The notes under the pieces are model-generated. The model was not told the DNA's origin. It worked only from the letters and a program-made list of their open reading frames with translations, and made no database searches. The translations under genes and the position numbers were made by a program. Positions 56,128 through 64,000 of a stretch of 64,000 nucleotides of DNA are shown in pieces (the first letter of the stretch is position 1; each line of letters starts with the position of its first letter). This DNA is from Glycomyces sp. TRM65418 (GTDB lineage Bacteria > Actinomycetota > Actinomycetes > Mycobacteriales > Micromonosporaceae): NCBI RefSeq assembly GCF_019710475.1, contig NZ_JAJFAX010000001.1, positions 62,001 to 126,000 of the forward strand. The letters run 5' to 3'.

Positions 56128-58188
56128 TCAGGCCCCGGCCTGGTCGATCTCGCGGAGCTCCCGCTTGAGGTCGGCGATCTCGTCGCGGTAGGCGGCGGCC
56201 AGTTCGAAGCGCAGCTCCCTTGCGGCGGCGAGCATCAGGTCGTTGCGCTCCTCCAGCTGCTTGAGGATCTCCGAGCGGACCTTGCCGGCGCCCTTCTCCT
56301 GCTTGCCCTTCGGCAGCTCCGCCCACGGGTCGTGCTCGACCAGGTCCTTGGTCTCGGCCGCCGTGTCGTACAGGTCCTCCATGATGTCGCCGATGCGCTT
56401 GCGCAGCGGCTGCGGGTCGATGCCGTGCTCGAGGTTGTAGGCGATCTGCTTCTCGCGGCGGCGGTCGGTCTCGTCGAGCGCCGCCTTCATCGAGTCGGTG
56501 AGGTTGTCGGCGTACATGAGGACCGTGCCCGAGACGTTCCGGGCCGCGCGGCCGATGGTCTGGATCAGGGAGGTCGCCGAGCGCAGGAAGCCCTCCTTGT
56601 CGGCGTCGAGGATCGCCACGAGCGAGACTTCGGGCAGGTCGAGGCCCTCCCGGAGGAGGTTGATGCCGACCAGCACGTCGTAGTCGCCGCGCCGCAGCTC
56701 CCCGAGCAGCTCGACCCTGCGGAGCGTCTCGACCTCCGAGTGCAGGTACCGCACCCGGATGCCGTTGTCCATGAAGTAGTCCGTGAGGTCCTCGGCCATC
56801 TTCTTGGTCAAGGTGGTCACGAGGACGCGCTCGTTCTTGGCGGCCCGCTCGTTGATCTCGTGCATGAGGTCGTCGATCTGGCCCTTGGTGGGCCGGACCT
56901 CCACGTGCGGGTCGACCAGGCCGGTGGGGCGGATGACCTGCTCCACGAACTGGCCGTTCGTCTGCGCCATCTCCCACTTGCCGGGGGTGGCCGAGAGGTA
57001 CACGCTCTGTCCCACGCGCTCGCGGAACTCGTCGAAGCGCAGCGGGCGGTTGTCCATCGCGCTGGGCAGTCGGAAGCCGTAGTCCACGAGGTTGCGCTTG
57101 CGTGAGGCGTCGCCTTCGTACATCGCGCCGATCTGCGGGATGGTCTGGTGCGACTCGTCGACGATGGTGACGAAGTCCGAGGGGAAGTAGTCGAGCAGCG
57201 TGTGCGGCGGGGTGCCCGGCCCGCGGCCGTCGATGTGCCGCGAGTAGTTCTCGATGCCGTTGCAGGTGCCGATCTGGCGCATGTTCTCCAGGTCGAACAC
57301 GGTGCGCATCCGCAGCCGCTGCGCCTCCAGGAGCTTCCCCTGGTGCTCCAGCTCGGCGAGGCGCTCCTCGAGCTCGACCTCGATGTCGCGGATCGCGCGG
57401 GCCATCCGCTCGTTGCCGGTGGCGTAGTGCGAGCCGGGGAAGATGAGCACCCGGTCGACCTCGCGGATCACGTCGCCGGTGAGCGGGTGCAGGTAGTAGA
57501 GCCGGTCGATCTCGTCGCCGAACATCTCGATGCGGATCGCCAGCTCCTCGTAGGCCGGGATGATCTCGATCGTGTCGCCGCGGACCCGGAAGGTGCCGCG
57601 GGTGAAGGCGAGGTCGTTGCGGCCGTACTGGACGTCCACGAGCCGCCGCAGCAGCTTGTCGCGGTCCCATTCCTGGCCGACGGCCACCTCGGTGGCCTGC
57701 TCCAGGTACTCGGCCGGCGTGGCGAGGCCGTAGATCGCCGAGACCGTCGCGACCACGACCACGTCGCGGCGCGTGAGCAGCGAGTAGGTGGCGCGGTGGC
57801 GGAGCCGCTCGACCTCCTCGTTGATCGAGGCGTCCTTCTCGATGTAGGTGTCGGACTGCGCGACGTACGCCTCGGGCTGGTAGTAGTCGTAGTAGGAGAC
57901 GTAGTACTCGACCGCGTTGTTCGGGAGCAGCTCGCGCAGCTCCTTCGCCAGCTGCGCGGCCAGGGTCTTGTTGTGGACCATCACGAGCGCGGGCCGCTGG
58001 AGCTTCTCGATGAGCCACGCGGACGTGGCCGACTTGCCGGTGCCGGTCGCGCCGAGGAGGACCACGTCCCGTTCGCCGCGGTGGATGCGTTCGGTCAGCT
58101 CGGCGATCGCCGTCGGCTGGTCGCCGGACGGCTCCCAGTCGCTGACCACCTCGAAGCGCCCATCGGCGCGCGGAATATCGAATGCCAC
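56128..58188 (-). CDS. uvrB: Excinuclease ABC subunit B
   Basis: 686 residues from the GTG ending at 58188. Helicase-like core with Walker A GATGTGKS (46-53), [17 protein letters not shown], the beta-hairpin region [27 protein letters not shown] segment, DEXX box [14 protein letters not shown], and C-terminal UVR domain ([20 protein letters not shown]). It positions the UvrC nuclease in nucleotide excision repair. The start is typical ([25 protein letters not shown]). It is followed by a 216-bp gap. Confidence 0.98.
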   Translation of the reverse strand: MAFDIPRADGRFEVVSDWEPSGDQPTAIAELTERIHRGERDVVLLGATGTGKSATSAWLIEKLQRPALVMVHNKTLAAQLAKELRELLPNNAVEYYVSYYDYYQPEAYVAQSDTYIEKDASINEEVERLRHRATYSLLTRRDVVVVATVSAIYGLATPAEYLEQATEVAVGQEWDRDKLLRRLVDVQYGRNDLAFTRGTFRVRGDTIEIIPAYEELAIRIEMFGDEIDRLYYLHPLTGDVIREVDRVLIFPGSHYATGNERMARAIRDIEVELEERLAELEHQGKLLEAQRLRMRTVFDLENMRQIGTCNGIENYSRHIDGRGPGTPPHTLLDYFPSDFVTIVDESHQTIPQIGAMYEGDASRKRNLVDYGFRLPSAMDNRPLRFDEFRERVGQSVYLSATPGKWEMAQTNGQFVEQVIRPTGLVDPHVEVRPTKGQIDDLMHEINERAAKNERVLVTTLTKKMAEDLTDYFMDNGIRVRYLHSEVETLRRVELLGELRRGDYDVLVGINLLREGLDLPEVSLVAILDADKEGFLRSATSLIQTIGRAARNVSGTVLMYADNLTDSMKAALDETDRRREKQIAYNLEHGIDPQPLRKRIGDIMEDLYDTAAETKDLVEHDPWAELPKGKQEKGAGKVRSEILKQLEERNDLMLAAARELRFELAAAYRDEIADLKRELREIDQAGA

Positions 58189-58280
58189 GGCCCAACCGTA
58201 GCGCCGGGGTACGACACTCCTCCACCGCATTCGCGTCCCCGGGCCGGTGACTTTTCACGGCCCGACTCGTTTGACCATCC

Positions 58281-59681
58281 GTGAGCTCTAGTACCGCAGT
58301 TCCCTGGAAATCGGCCCTCATGTGGGTCACGGCCGTCATCGCCGCGATCGCCCTGGCCGGGTGGTTCGCCGTCTCGTGCGGTCCGACCGACGCGAACGCC
58401 GAGCGGCCCGTCAGCGAGGAGGAGGCCGCGCTGCTGGCGGGTATGCGCGAGCGCAACCACGACGCCGATCCGGTCGCGGTGCGCATGAGCGTGCCGATGG
58501 ACGGCGAGACGGTGATCGCCGACGGCTACCTCGACTGGCGGCTGCCGATGCTGTACGCGCGCGTGCCGGACGCCGAGGGCGACCACCGGCTGGTCCAGGC
58601 CGTCCCGGGTCTCGTCGCCACCCGAGCCGACGACGAGGCGGCGTTCGCCGAGCTGCGGGTCCCCGAGGACGGCTGGACGACCCGGCAGATGCTGTCGGGC
58701 GCGGGCACGCCCCTGGAGACCACGTTCGACATCCTCGCCTCTTCGCTGTTCACGCTGACCGCCGAGCAGGCCGACGACCCGGCGGTGTTGGGGGCGCAGG
58801 CCACCTGGCGCGAGGAGGGGGTCATCGACGGCGAGCCCGTCGACTCCTTCCGAGCGCCGATCATGGTCGAGTCCGACGAGCGGGGAGCGAGCCCGGAGGC
58901 CCTGTACTCGCTCGACGAGGAGGGGAACCTCCGCCGCTTCCAGGTGAACACCGGCGAGGAGAGCCTCTCGGCGGTGGACTTCCTGCGCGACGTCGGCTTC
59001 GACCCCACGGCCCTGGTGCCCGTGGACCTCCTCGGCGGTCCCGCGATCGAGCCGAGCGCGGTCGACGAGGACCTCGCCGCCGTCATCGCGGCGGTGCGGG
59101 AGCGGAACTGGTCGCGGTCGGCCACCGTCGAATTGACCGTGCCGACCGCCGACGGGCAGATCACGACGGGCACCGGCTCGATCGACTGGCGCACGATGAC
59201 CGCGTACCTGCACCTCACCGACGCCGCGGGGCAGCGGCTGTTCTTGGCGCGGCCCGGCGGCTACGCGACCCTCCCGGTCGACGACGGCGAGCTGCCCGAA
59301 ACCCCGCCCGCCGAGGGGTGGGCGGCCCATGCGCTCACCGACGAGGACGTCGCCGAGACCTTCGGTCCGGTCGAGTCGCTCGTGTACCGGCTCCTGGAGA
59401 TGAGCGCCGAGGAGGCCGAGGACGCGGAGGCGATCGCCGAGTCGGCGTTCCTGCTGCGGGTCGACGAGACCGACGGGGGTCCGGTGCAGGTCGTCGAGTT
59501 CCCCGTGGCGGGCGACGCCGAGGCGGCCGTGGGCCGGTCGGCGTTCCGCTATCACCTCAGCGACGAGCGGCTCAGCGAAGTGGAGATGGTGTCCTACTTC
59601 GGGGTCGCCAGCGCCGAACTGGCCTACGAGGACTATCCGATGGTCGAGATCCCTTGGGCCGTGAGCGAACAGATCGGGTGA
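58281..59681 (+). CDS. Membrane-anchored or lipoprotein-like duplicated-domain protein
   Basis: 466 residues starting with GTG. An N-terminal hydrophobic segment (about 14-32) ends in AVSCG, a weak lipobox. The exported part has two homologous halves: residues ~53-235 begin MRERNHDADPVAVRMSVPMDGETV and ~265-460 begin VRERNWSRSATVELTVPTADGQI; both then contain a D/I-DWR and a YA or YATLP step. Such twofold beta-sandwich architecture recalls LppX/LprG-type lipid-binding folds, but I cannot assign it. No neighbour on the same strand. Confidence 0.75.
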   Translation: MSSSTAVPWKSALMWVTAVIAAIALAGWFAVSCGPTDANAERPVSEEEAALLAGMRERNHDADPVAVRMSVPMDGETVIADGYLDWRLPMLYARVPDAEGDHRLVQAVPGLVATRADDEAAFAELRVPEDGWTTRQMLSGAGTPLETTFDILASSLFTLTAEQADDPAVLGAQATWREEGVIDGEPVDSFRAPIMVESDERGASPEALYSLDEEGNLRRFQVNTGEESLSAVDFLRDVGFDPTALVPVDLLGGPAIEPSAVDEDLAAVIAAVRERNWSRSATVELTVPTADGQITTGTGSIDWRTMTAYLHLTDAAGQRLFLARPGGYATLPVDDGELPETPPAEGWAAHALTDEDVAETFGPVESLVYRLLEMSAEEAEDAEAIAESAFLLRVDETDGGPVQVVEFPVAGDAEAAVGRSAFRYHLSDERLSEVEMVSYFGVASAELAYEDYPMVEIPWAVSEQIG

Positions 59682-59720
59682 GCCGGTCGGAGCGCCTCCG
59701 GCTGCGATGAGCGGGACGTG

Positions 59721-59756
59721 CGGCCGCACCGATGCGTGAGCGCTCCGGTGCGGCCG
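59721..59756 (+). terminator. Hairpin after the duplicated-domain gene
   Basis: CGGCCGCACCG pairs with CGGTGCGGCCG over 11 bp across a 14-nt loop, 40 bp after the stop. No T-run. Confidence 0.5.
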
Positions 59757-59852
59757 GTCGATGAGCAATAGGCGCGCAGGACGCGACGCGGCTGAGGCGT
59801 TCGCGCGAGGCGGCGGGTCGGTCGCGCAGCGCGGGACCCGGCGCGGACGTGT

Positions 59853-59884
59853 CGACGGGTCCGGCCGTTCGGCCGGGCCCGTCG
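59853..59884 (-). terminator. Hairpin after coaE
   Basis: CGACGGGTCCGGCC pairs with GGCCGGGCCCGTCG (one T-G pair) with a GTTC loop, 14 bp beyond the coaE stop on the minus strand. Confidence 0.6.
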
Positions 59885-59897
59885 GTTCTCGCCTCCG

Positions 59898-61088
59898 CTA
59901 GCAGACCGGGGGCTGCCAGCCGGTCTCGGCGGCCCAGCGGTTCGCGCGCGGCCAGGCCTCGCGGTCGAACCACGGTTCCTTGGCCTCGGTGTAGCCGGTG
60001 GTGGAGTCGACCTTCGCGGCGAGCACGCCCTTGGCCTGGGCGTAGTCGGCCCGGGAGGTCGCGTCGGCGCGCATCCAGTCGCGGAACAGCAGGGCGAACC
60101 GCTGGCCGGGGCTGTCGATGGGCCGGAAGTGGACGTGGGCGATGTTGCCGGGGTCGGCGTAGCCGTAGAAGCGCTTCTCCCAGTCGGCTTCGTCCGGGTA
60201 CTCGGGCTTGGGCGAGTCGTGGAGGACGCGGCCGAAGAATCCGGCTTCGCCGAGGTCGTCGGCGAAGGCGTCCACGATCCGCAGGGACACGACGGTCACC
60301 TGGATGTCGATGACGTCCTTCGCGGGGAGCCCCGCGACGGCGGTGGAGCCGACGTGGTCGATGCGGACGGCGCTGGGGCCGAGGACGCGGCGGAGTCGGG
60401 CGGCGAGGCGTTCGAAGCGCCGGGGCCAGGCCGGGTCGGATTCGACGAACTGGAGTTTCTCGGGCCGTGTTTCCGCGCGGCCGGCGAGCAGGTTGTCGGC
60501 GTAGGGGACGATGCGCTCCTCCCAGAGCATGGTCACGCGGTGCTCCAGCTCGTGGAGCCCGTCGCGGTTGTCGAGGACGACGTCGCAGACCTCGCGGCGC
60601 TCCGCGTCGGAGGCCTGGGCGTCGATGCGTCGGAGGGCGTCGGCGCGGGACAGGCCCCGCTCGGCGAGGCGTTCGAGCCGGAGCTCTCGCGGCGCCTCCA
60701 CGTCGATGTTGAGATGGAAGCCGGGTGCCTGGCCGGTCTCGGCCAGGAGCGGGATGTCTTGGACGACGATGGCGTCCGCGGGCTGGGCGTCGGTGAGTTC
60801 GCGGGCGCGGGCGCGGACGCGCGGATGGACGATCGCCTCCAGTTCGGCCCTCGCGGCCGGATCGGAGAAGACGGTCTTGGCGAGTTCGGCGCGGTCGAGC
60901 GAGCCGTCGGCGGTGAGCACGTCGGGGCCGAAGCGGGAGACCACCGCGGCGAGTCCTTCGGTGTTCGGGGCGACGACTTCGCGGGAGAGGGCGTCCGCGT
61001 CGATGACGCGGGCGCCGAGTTGCGACAGCTTCGCTGCGACCGTGCTCTTACCGGCTCCGATGCCACCGGTCAATGCGACTTTAAGCAC
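59898..61088 (-). CDS. coaE: Dephospho-CoA kinase with C-terminal GrpB (UPF0157) domain
   Basis: 396 residues. The N-terminal ~200 residues are CoaE: P-loop GGIGAGKST (8-16), RVIDADALSREVV and VVQDIPLLAETG. The C-terminal ~170 residues form a GrpB/UPF0157 nucleotidyltransferase-like domain (DHVGSTAVAGLPAKDVIDIQV, and the HVHFRPIDSPG strand). The same fusion occurs in mycobacteria (Rv1631). CoaE performs the last step of CoA synthesis. Separated from rpsA by 74 bp that contain rpsA's terminator. Confidence 0.96.
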   Translation of the reverse strand: MLKVALTGGIGAGKSTVAAKLSQLGARVIDADALSREVVAPNTEGLAAVVSRFGPDVLTADGSLDRAELAKTVFSDPAARAELEAIVHPRVRARARELTDAQPADAIVVQDIPLLAETGQAPGFHLNIDVEAPRELRLERLAERGLSRADALRRIDAQASDAERREVCDVVLDNRDGLHELEHRVTMLWEERIVPYADNLLAGRAETRPEKLQFVESDPAWPRRFERLAARLRRVLGPSAVRIDHVGSTAVAGLPAKDVIDIQVTVVSLRIVDAFADDLGEAGFFGRVLHDSPKPEYPDEADWEKRFYGYADPGNIAHVHFRPIDSPGQRFALLFRDWMRADATSRADYAQAKGVLAAKVDSTTGYTEAKEPWFDREAWPRANRWAAETGWQPPVC

Positions 61089-61101
61089 AAGTAAAACACT
61101 A

Positions 61102-61130
61102 CCCGCCCCAGGCGAACAGCCTGGGACGGG
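61102..61130 (-). terminator. Terminator after rpsA
   Basis: CCCGCCCCAGGC and GCCTGGGACGGG form a 12-bp stem with one C-A mismatch and GAACA loop. On the minus strand it is followed by TAGTGTTTTAC, a short T-run, between rpsA and coaE. Confidence 0.75.
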
Positions 61131-61162
61131 CAGTGGTCTGTCAGTTGAAAGAGTGACGGGTG

Positions 61163-62659
61163 CTAGTTGCCGGCGAGCTTCTCGCGGAGTGCCGCGAGCG
61201 CCTCGTCGGTGGCCAGCGTGCCCTGGGGCTCGGCGGGAGCCGACTTCTTCTCAGAGGTCGTCTTCTTGGGGCCCTTCTCACCCTTGGGGGCGGCTTCGCC
61301 CTCGGCGGGCTTGGCGGGGGCCTCGGTGATGACGCGCTCGGCGATCTGCTTGCCGTGCTCCTCCCAGCGGGTGCGGGCCTCGGCGTACTGCCGCTCCCAC
61401 TCCTCGCGGGCCTCGTCGAAGCCTTCCATCCACTCGCCGGTCTCCGAGTCGAAGCCCTCCGGGTAGATGTAGTTGCCCTGGTCGTCGTACTGCGCGGCCA
61501 TGCCGTACAGCGTCGGGTCGAACTGCTCCTCGTTCTCGACGAAGGCCTCGTTGGCCTGCTTGAGGGAGAGCGAGATCCGGCGGCGGTCCAGGTCGATGTC
61601 GATGACCTTGACCATGGCGTCGGAGCCGACCTTGACGACCTGCTCGGGCACCTCCACGTGGCGCTCGGCCAGCTCGGAGATGTGCACCAGGCCCTCGATG
61701 CCGTCCTCGACGCGGACGAACGCGCCGAACGGGACGAGCTTGGTGACCTTGCCCGGGACGATCTGGCCGATCGCGTGGGTGCGGGCGAACTGGCGCCACG
61801 GGTCTTCCTGGGTCGCCTTCAGCGACAGGGAGACGCGCTCGCGGTCCAGGTCCACCTCGAGGACTTCGACCTCGACCGGCTGACCGACCTCGACGACCTC
61901 GGACGGGTGGTCGATGTGCTTCCAGGAGAGCTCGGAGACGTGCACCAGGCCGTCGACGCCGCCGAGATCGACGAAGGCGCCGAAGTTGACGATCGAGGAG
62001 ACCGTGCCCTTGCGGACCTGGCCCTTGGCGAGCTGGTGCAGGAACTCGGTGCGCACCTCGGACTGGGTCTGCTCGAGCCAGGCGCGACGCGACAGGACCA
62101 CGTTGTTGCGGTTCTTGTCGAGTTCGATGATCTTCGCCTCGAGCTCGCGGCCGACGTACGGCTGCAGGTCGCGCACGCGGCGCATCTCGACCAGCGACGC
62201 GGGGAGGAAGCCCCGGAGGCCGATGTCGAGGATGAGACCACCCTTGACCACTTCGATGACGGAGCCGCGGACGACGCCGTCCTCGTCCTTGATCTTCTCG
62301 ATGGTGCCCCAGGCGCGTTCGTACTGCGCCCGCTTCTTCGAGAGGATCAGACGGCCTTCTTTGTCCTCCTTCTGGAGGACGAGGGCCTCGACGTGGTCGC
62401 CCACAGAGACGACGTCTTCAGGGTCGACGTCATGCTTGATCGACAGCTCGCGCGAGGGGATGACGCCCTCGGTCTTGTAGCCGATGTCGAGCAGGACTTC
62501 ATCCCGGTCGACCTTGACGACGGTACCTTCGACGATATCGCCGTCGTTGAAGTATTTGATGGTCGCGTCGATCGCGGCGAGGAGGTCCTCGTCGGAAAGA
62601 ATCTCTTCGACCGTGCTGTTCTCAGCGTTGCTCGAGGTGGCCTCGATGCTGCTCGTCAT
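61163..62659 (-). CDS. rpsA: 30S ribosomal protein S1
   Basis: 498 residues from the ATG ending at 62659 (MTSSIEATSSNAENSTVEEI), reading back into a longer non-coding stretch upstream. Four S1 domains follow at roughly 37-105, 122-190, 205-280 and 292-365 (e.g. GDIVEGTVVKVDRDEVLLDIG, GTVSSIVNFGAFVDLGGVDG). The C-terminal ~100 residues are acidic then lysine-rich, an actinobacterial feature that in mycobacteria is the region bearing mutations linked to pyrazinamide. S1 delivers mRNA to the ribosome. polA lies upstream as usual. Confidence 0.97.
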   Translation of the reverse strand: MTSSIEATSSNAENSTVEEILSDEDLLAAIDATIKYFNDGDIVEGTVVKVDRDEVLLDIGYKTEGVIPSRELSIKHDVDPEDVVSVGDHVEALVLQKEDKEGRLILSKKRAQYERAWGTIEKIKDEDGVVRGSVIEVVKGGLILDIGLRGFLPASLVEMRRVRDLQPYVGRELEAKIIELDKNRNNVVLSRRAWLEQTQSEVRTEFLHQLAKGQVRKGTVSSIVNFGAFVDLGGVDGLVHVSELSWKHIDHPSEVVEVGQPVEVEVLEVDLDRERVSLSLKATQEDPWRQFARTHAIGQIVPGKVTKLVPFGAFVRVEDGIEGLVHISELAERHVEVPEQVVKVGSDAMVKVIDIDLDRRRISLSLKQANEAFVENEEQFDPTLYGMAAQYDDQGNYIYPEGFDSETGEWMEGFDEAREEWERQYAEARTRWEEHGKQIAERVITEAPAKPAEGEAAPKGEKGPKKTTSEKKSAPAEPQGTLATDEALAALREKLAGN

Positions 62660-62870
62660 GTGGGCTGGTGCTCCGGATACGTAAGAATCGTGGGCTCGCA
62701 GCCGCGCCCTCGCAAGACGCGAATGCTCGCAGTTCGTTCCCGGGCCGCCCTTGCCGCTGGCACGCGCCCTGCTCCCTACTGAGGACGCGGACATGCCCAG
62801 GCCATCCCAGGTTACCGTGCGCGATAATCCCGCGCCAGTCCGGGCCCGAACCTCGTGTCGATTGCCACCG
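62660..62870. other. Intergenic polA-rpsA region with probable rpsA leader
   Basis: 211 bp without a gene. On the minus strand a GGTAACCT element near 62811-62818 could be a -10 region of an rpsA promoter. No strong hairpin was found beyond a short GCGCG/CGCGC pairing after the polA stop. Confidence 0.4.
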
Positions 62871-64000
62871 CTAATGGGCGGCGGCTTCCCAGGAGGCGCC
62901 GAAGCCGGCGGACACCGTGAGCGGCACCGCGAGCTCGGCGGCGTTCGACATCTGTTCGCGCACCAGGGTTTCCAAGCGGTCGGCCTCACCGGGTGCGACT
63001 TCGCACACCAATTCGTCGTGGACCTGGAGGAGCACCCTGGAGCGGAGGCCGGAGGACCGCAGCGCGCGGTCGACGCCGAGCATCGCGGTCTTCATGATGT
63101 CGGCCGCGCTGCCCTGGATCGGGGCGTTGAGGGCGGCCCGCTCGGCCATCTCCCGGCGCTGGCGGTTGTCGGAGGTGAGGTCCGGGAAGTACCGGCGCCG
63201 GCCCATGATCGTCTCGGTGTAGCCGGTCTTGCGGGCCTCCTCGACGACGCGGCGCAGGTAGTCGCGGACCTTCCCGAAGCGCGCGAAGTAGTCGTCCGAG
63301 AGCTGCTGCGCCTCCTCGGTCGAGACGCCCAGCTGCTGGCTGAGCCCGTACGTGGACAGGCCGTAGGCGAGCCCGTAGGACATGGCCTTGATCTTGCGGC
63401 GGTGCTCGGCGGTGACCGCCTCCGGCGCGACCCCGAAGACCTTCGCGGCGACGACCCGGTGGACGTCCTCGCCGGAGACGAACGCGTCGATCAGGTTCTC
63501 GTCGCCCGTCAGGCTCGCCATGATGCGCATCTCGATCTGGCTGTAGTCGATGGTCATGAGCGACTCGAAGCCCTCGGAGACGACGAACCCGGCCCGGATG
63601 GCGCGGCCGGCCTCGGAGCGGACCGGGATGTTCTGGATGTTCGGGTCCGCCGAGGAGAGGCGCCCGGTGGCGGCCACGGTCTGGTGGAACGTGGTGTGGA
63701 TGCGCCCGTCGGTCTGGATCGTGGCGCGCAGGGTCGCGACGATCTGCTTGAGCTTCTCGACGTCCCGGAACCGCAGGAGCTGCTCCAGCAGCGGGTGCCC
63801 GGTCTTCACGAACAGCTGCTGCAGCGCCTCGGCGTTGGTGGTGTAGCCGGTCTTGGTGCGCTTGGTCTTCGGCATCTTCAGCTCGTCGAAGAGGATCTCC
63901 TGAAGCTGCTTGGGCGAGCCGACGTTGAACGGGCGGCCCACGATCTCGTGGGCGCGGTCGGTGGCCTCCTTCGACTGCATCGCGAAGCCGGCCTCGATGT
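62871..64000 (-). CDS. polA: DNA polymerase I, C-terminal part (5' end outside window)
   Basis: The last ~376 residues are present; the frame stays open to the right edge. Family A polymerase motifs are complete: motif A LMTIDYSQIEMRIMASLTGDE, the O-helix RRKIKAMSYGLAYGLSTYGL (motif B) and motif C VLLQVHDELVCEV. The N-terminal 5'-3' exonuclease and any 3'-5' domain lie outside the window. The enzyme fills gaps in repair and Okazaki-fragment processing. polA-rpsA-coaE order matches mycobacteria. Confidence 0.98.
   Translation of the reverse strand, partial: IEAGFAMQSKEATDRAHEIVGRPFNVGSPKQLQEILFDELKMPKTKRTKTGYTTNAEALQQLFVKTGHPLLEQLLRFRDVEKLKQIVATLRATIQTDGRIHTTFHQTVAATGRLSSADPNIQNIPVRSEAGRAIRAGFVVSEGFESLMTIDYSQIEMRIMASLTGDENLIDAFVSGEDVHRVVAAKVFGVAPEAVTAEHRRKIKAMSYGLAYGLSTYGLSQQLGVSTEEAQQLSDDYFARFGKVRDYLRRVVEEARKTGYTETIMGRRRYFPDLTSDNRQRREMAERAALNAPIQGSAADIMKTAMLGVDRALRSSGLRSRVLLQVHDELVCEVAPGEADRLETLVREQMSNAAELAVPLTVSAGFGASWEAAAH

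Noticed and set aside
62660-62989. Upstream extension of rpsA overlapping polA
   Set aside because: The ATG ending at 62659 gives the usual S1 N-terminus; the extension is Arg/Pro-rich and antisense-like to polA.

Overview
The window is high-GC (about 70%) actinobacterial chromosome. GTG and TTG starts are frequent, operons are tight with overlapping start/stop codons, and the gene order is a well-known actinomycete backbone. From about 9.5 to 42 kb the order der-cmk-YccF-rluB-scpB-scpA-parA-ald-NUDIX-pyrG-(envelope genes)-mctB/steB-steA-recN-nadK-tlyA-HAD-TPR-tyrS matches the Rv1689-Rv1713 region of Mycobacterium tuberculosis and its Streptomyces counterpart. From 56 to 64 kb the order uvrB-coaE-rpsA-polA matches Rv1629-Rv1633. 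The exact genus cannot be read from the sequence; a filamentous actinomycete (Glycomycetales or Micromonosporales-like) is a guess.

Layout. 1-9.4 kb is an accessory region: the N-terminal part of an XRE/NB-ARC regulator, an AAA+ ATPase translationally coupled to a phage-type partner, a coiled-coil protein, a DoxX membrane protein, a decayed gene with at least two frameshifts, and a TetR / MFS / SDR unit with palindromic operators. 9.5-20 kb holds tRNA-Pro(GGG), der, cmk, chromosome-segregation genes (scpA, scpB, parA), ald, a NUDIX hydrolase and a TetR/MFS efflux pair sharing a perfect 24-bp palindrome. 20-32.6 kb holds pyrG and a compact envelope block (large membrane protein, glycosyltransferase, murJ, a degenerate MraY/WecA-like protein, steB/mctB, steA), then recN and nadK. 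32.8-38.3 kb has a Tat-exported cholesterol oxidase inserted between nadK and tlyA, two tandem SCP2 sterol-carrier paralogs and a HAD phosphatase. 38.3-43.9 kb has a TPR protein with a huge Arg/Gly/Asp repeat domain, tyrS, and an RNB ribonuclease fused to two dsRNA-binding domains.

44-50.4 kb is a sugar-catabolic locus: GH3 glycosidase, Gfo/Idh/MocA oxidoreductase, PmoA/DUF6807 protein and cupin in one operon, with a divergent LacI regulator and candidate operators. 50.4-64 kb has an orphan branched-chain-type solute-binding lipoprotein, bioB, an NlpC/P60-like protein lacking its catalytic cysteine, a TerC-family transporter preceded by a yybP-ykoY-type (Mn2+) riboswitch, an ABM monooxygenase, uvrB, a secreted duplicated-domain protein, coaE (fused to a GrpB domain), rpsA and the 3' part of polA.

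Most notable for follow-up: the RNB-dsRBD-dsRBD ribonuclease, the NlpC/P60 pseudoenzyme, the glycoside-oxidation operon, the envelope block with its divergent PNPT-like protein, the RG-repeat TPR protein, and the AAA+/partner module at the left edge.
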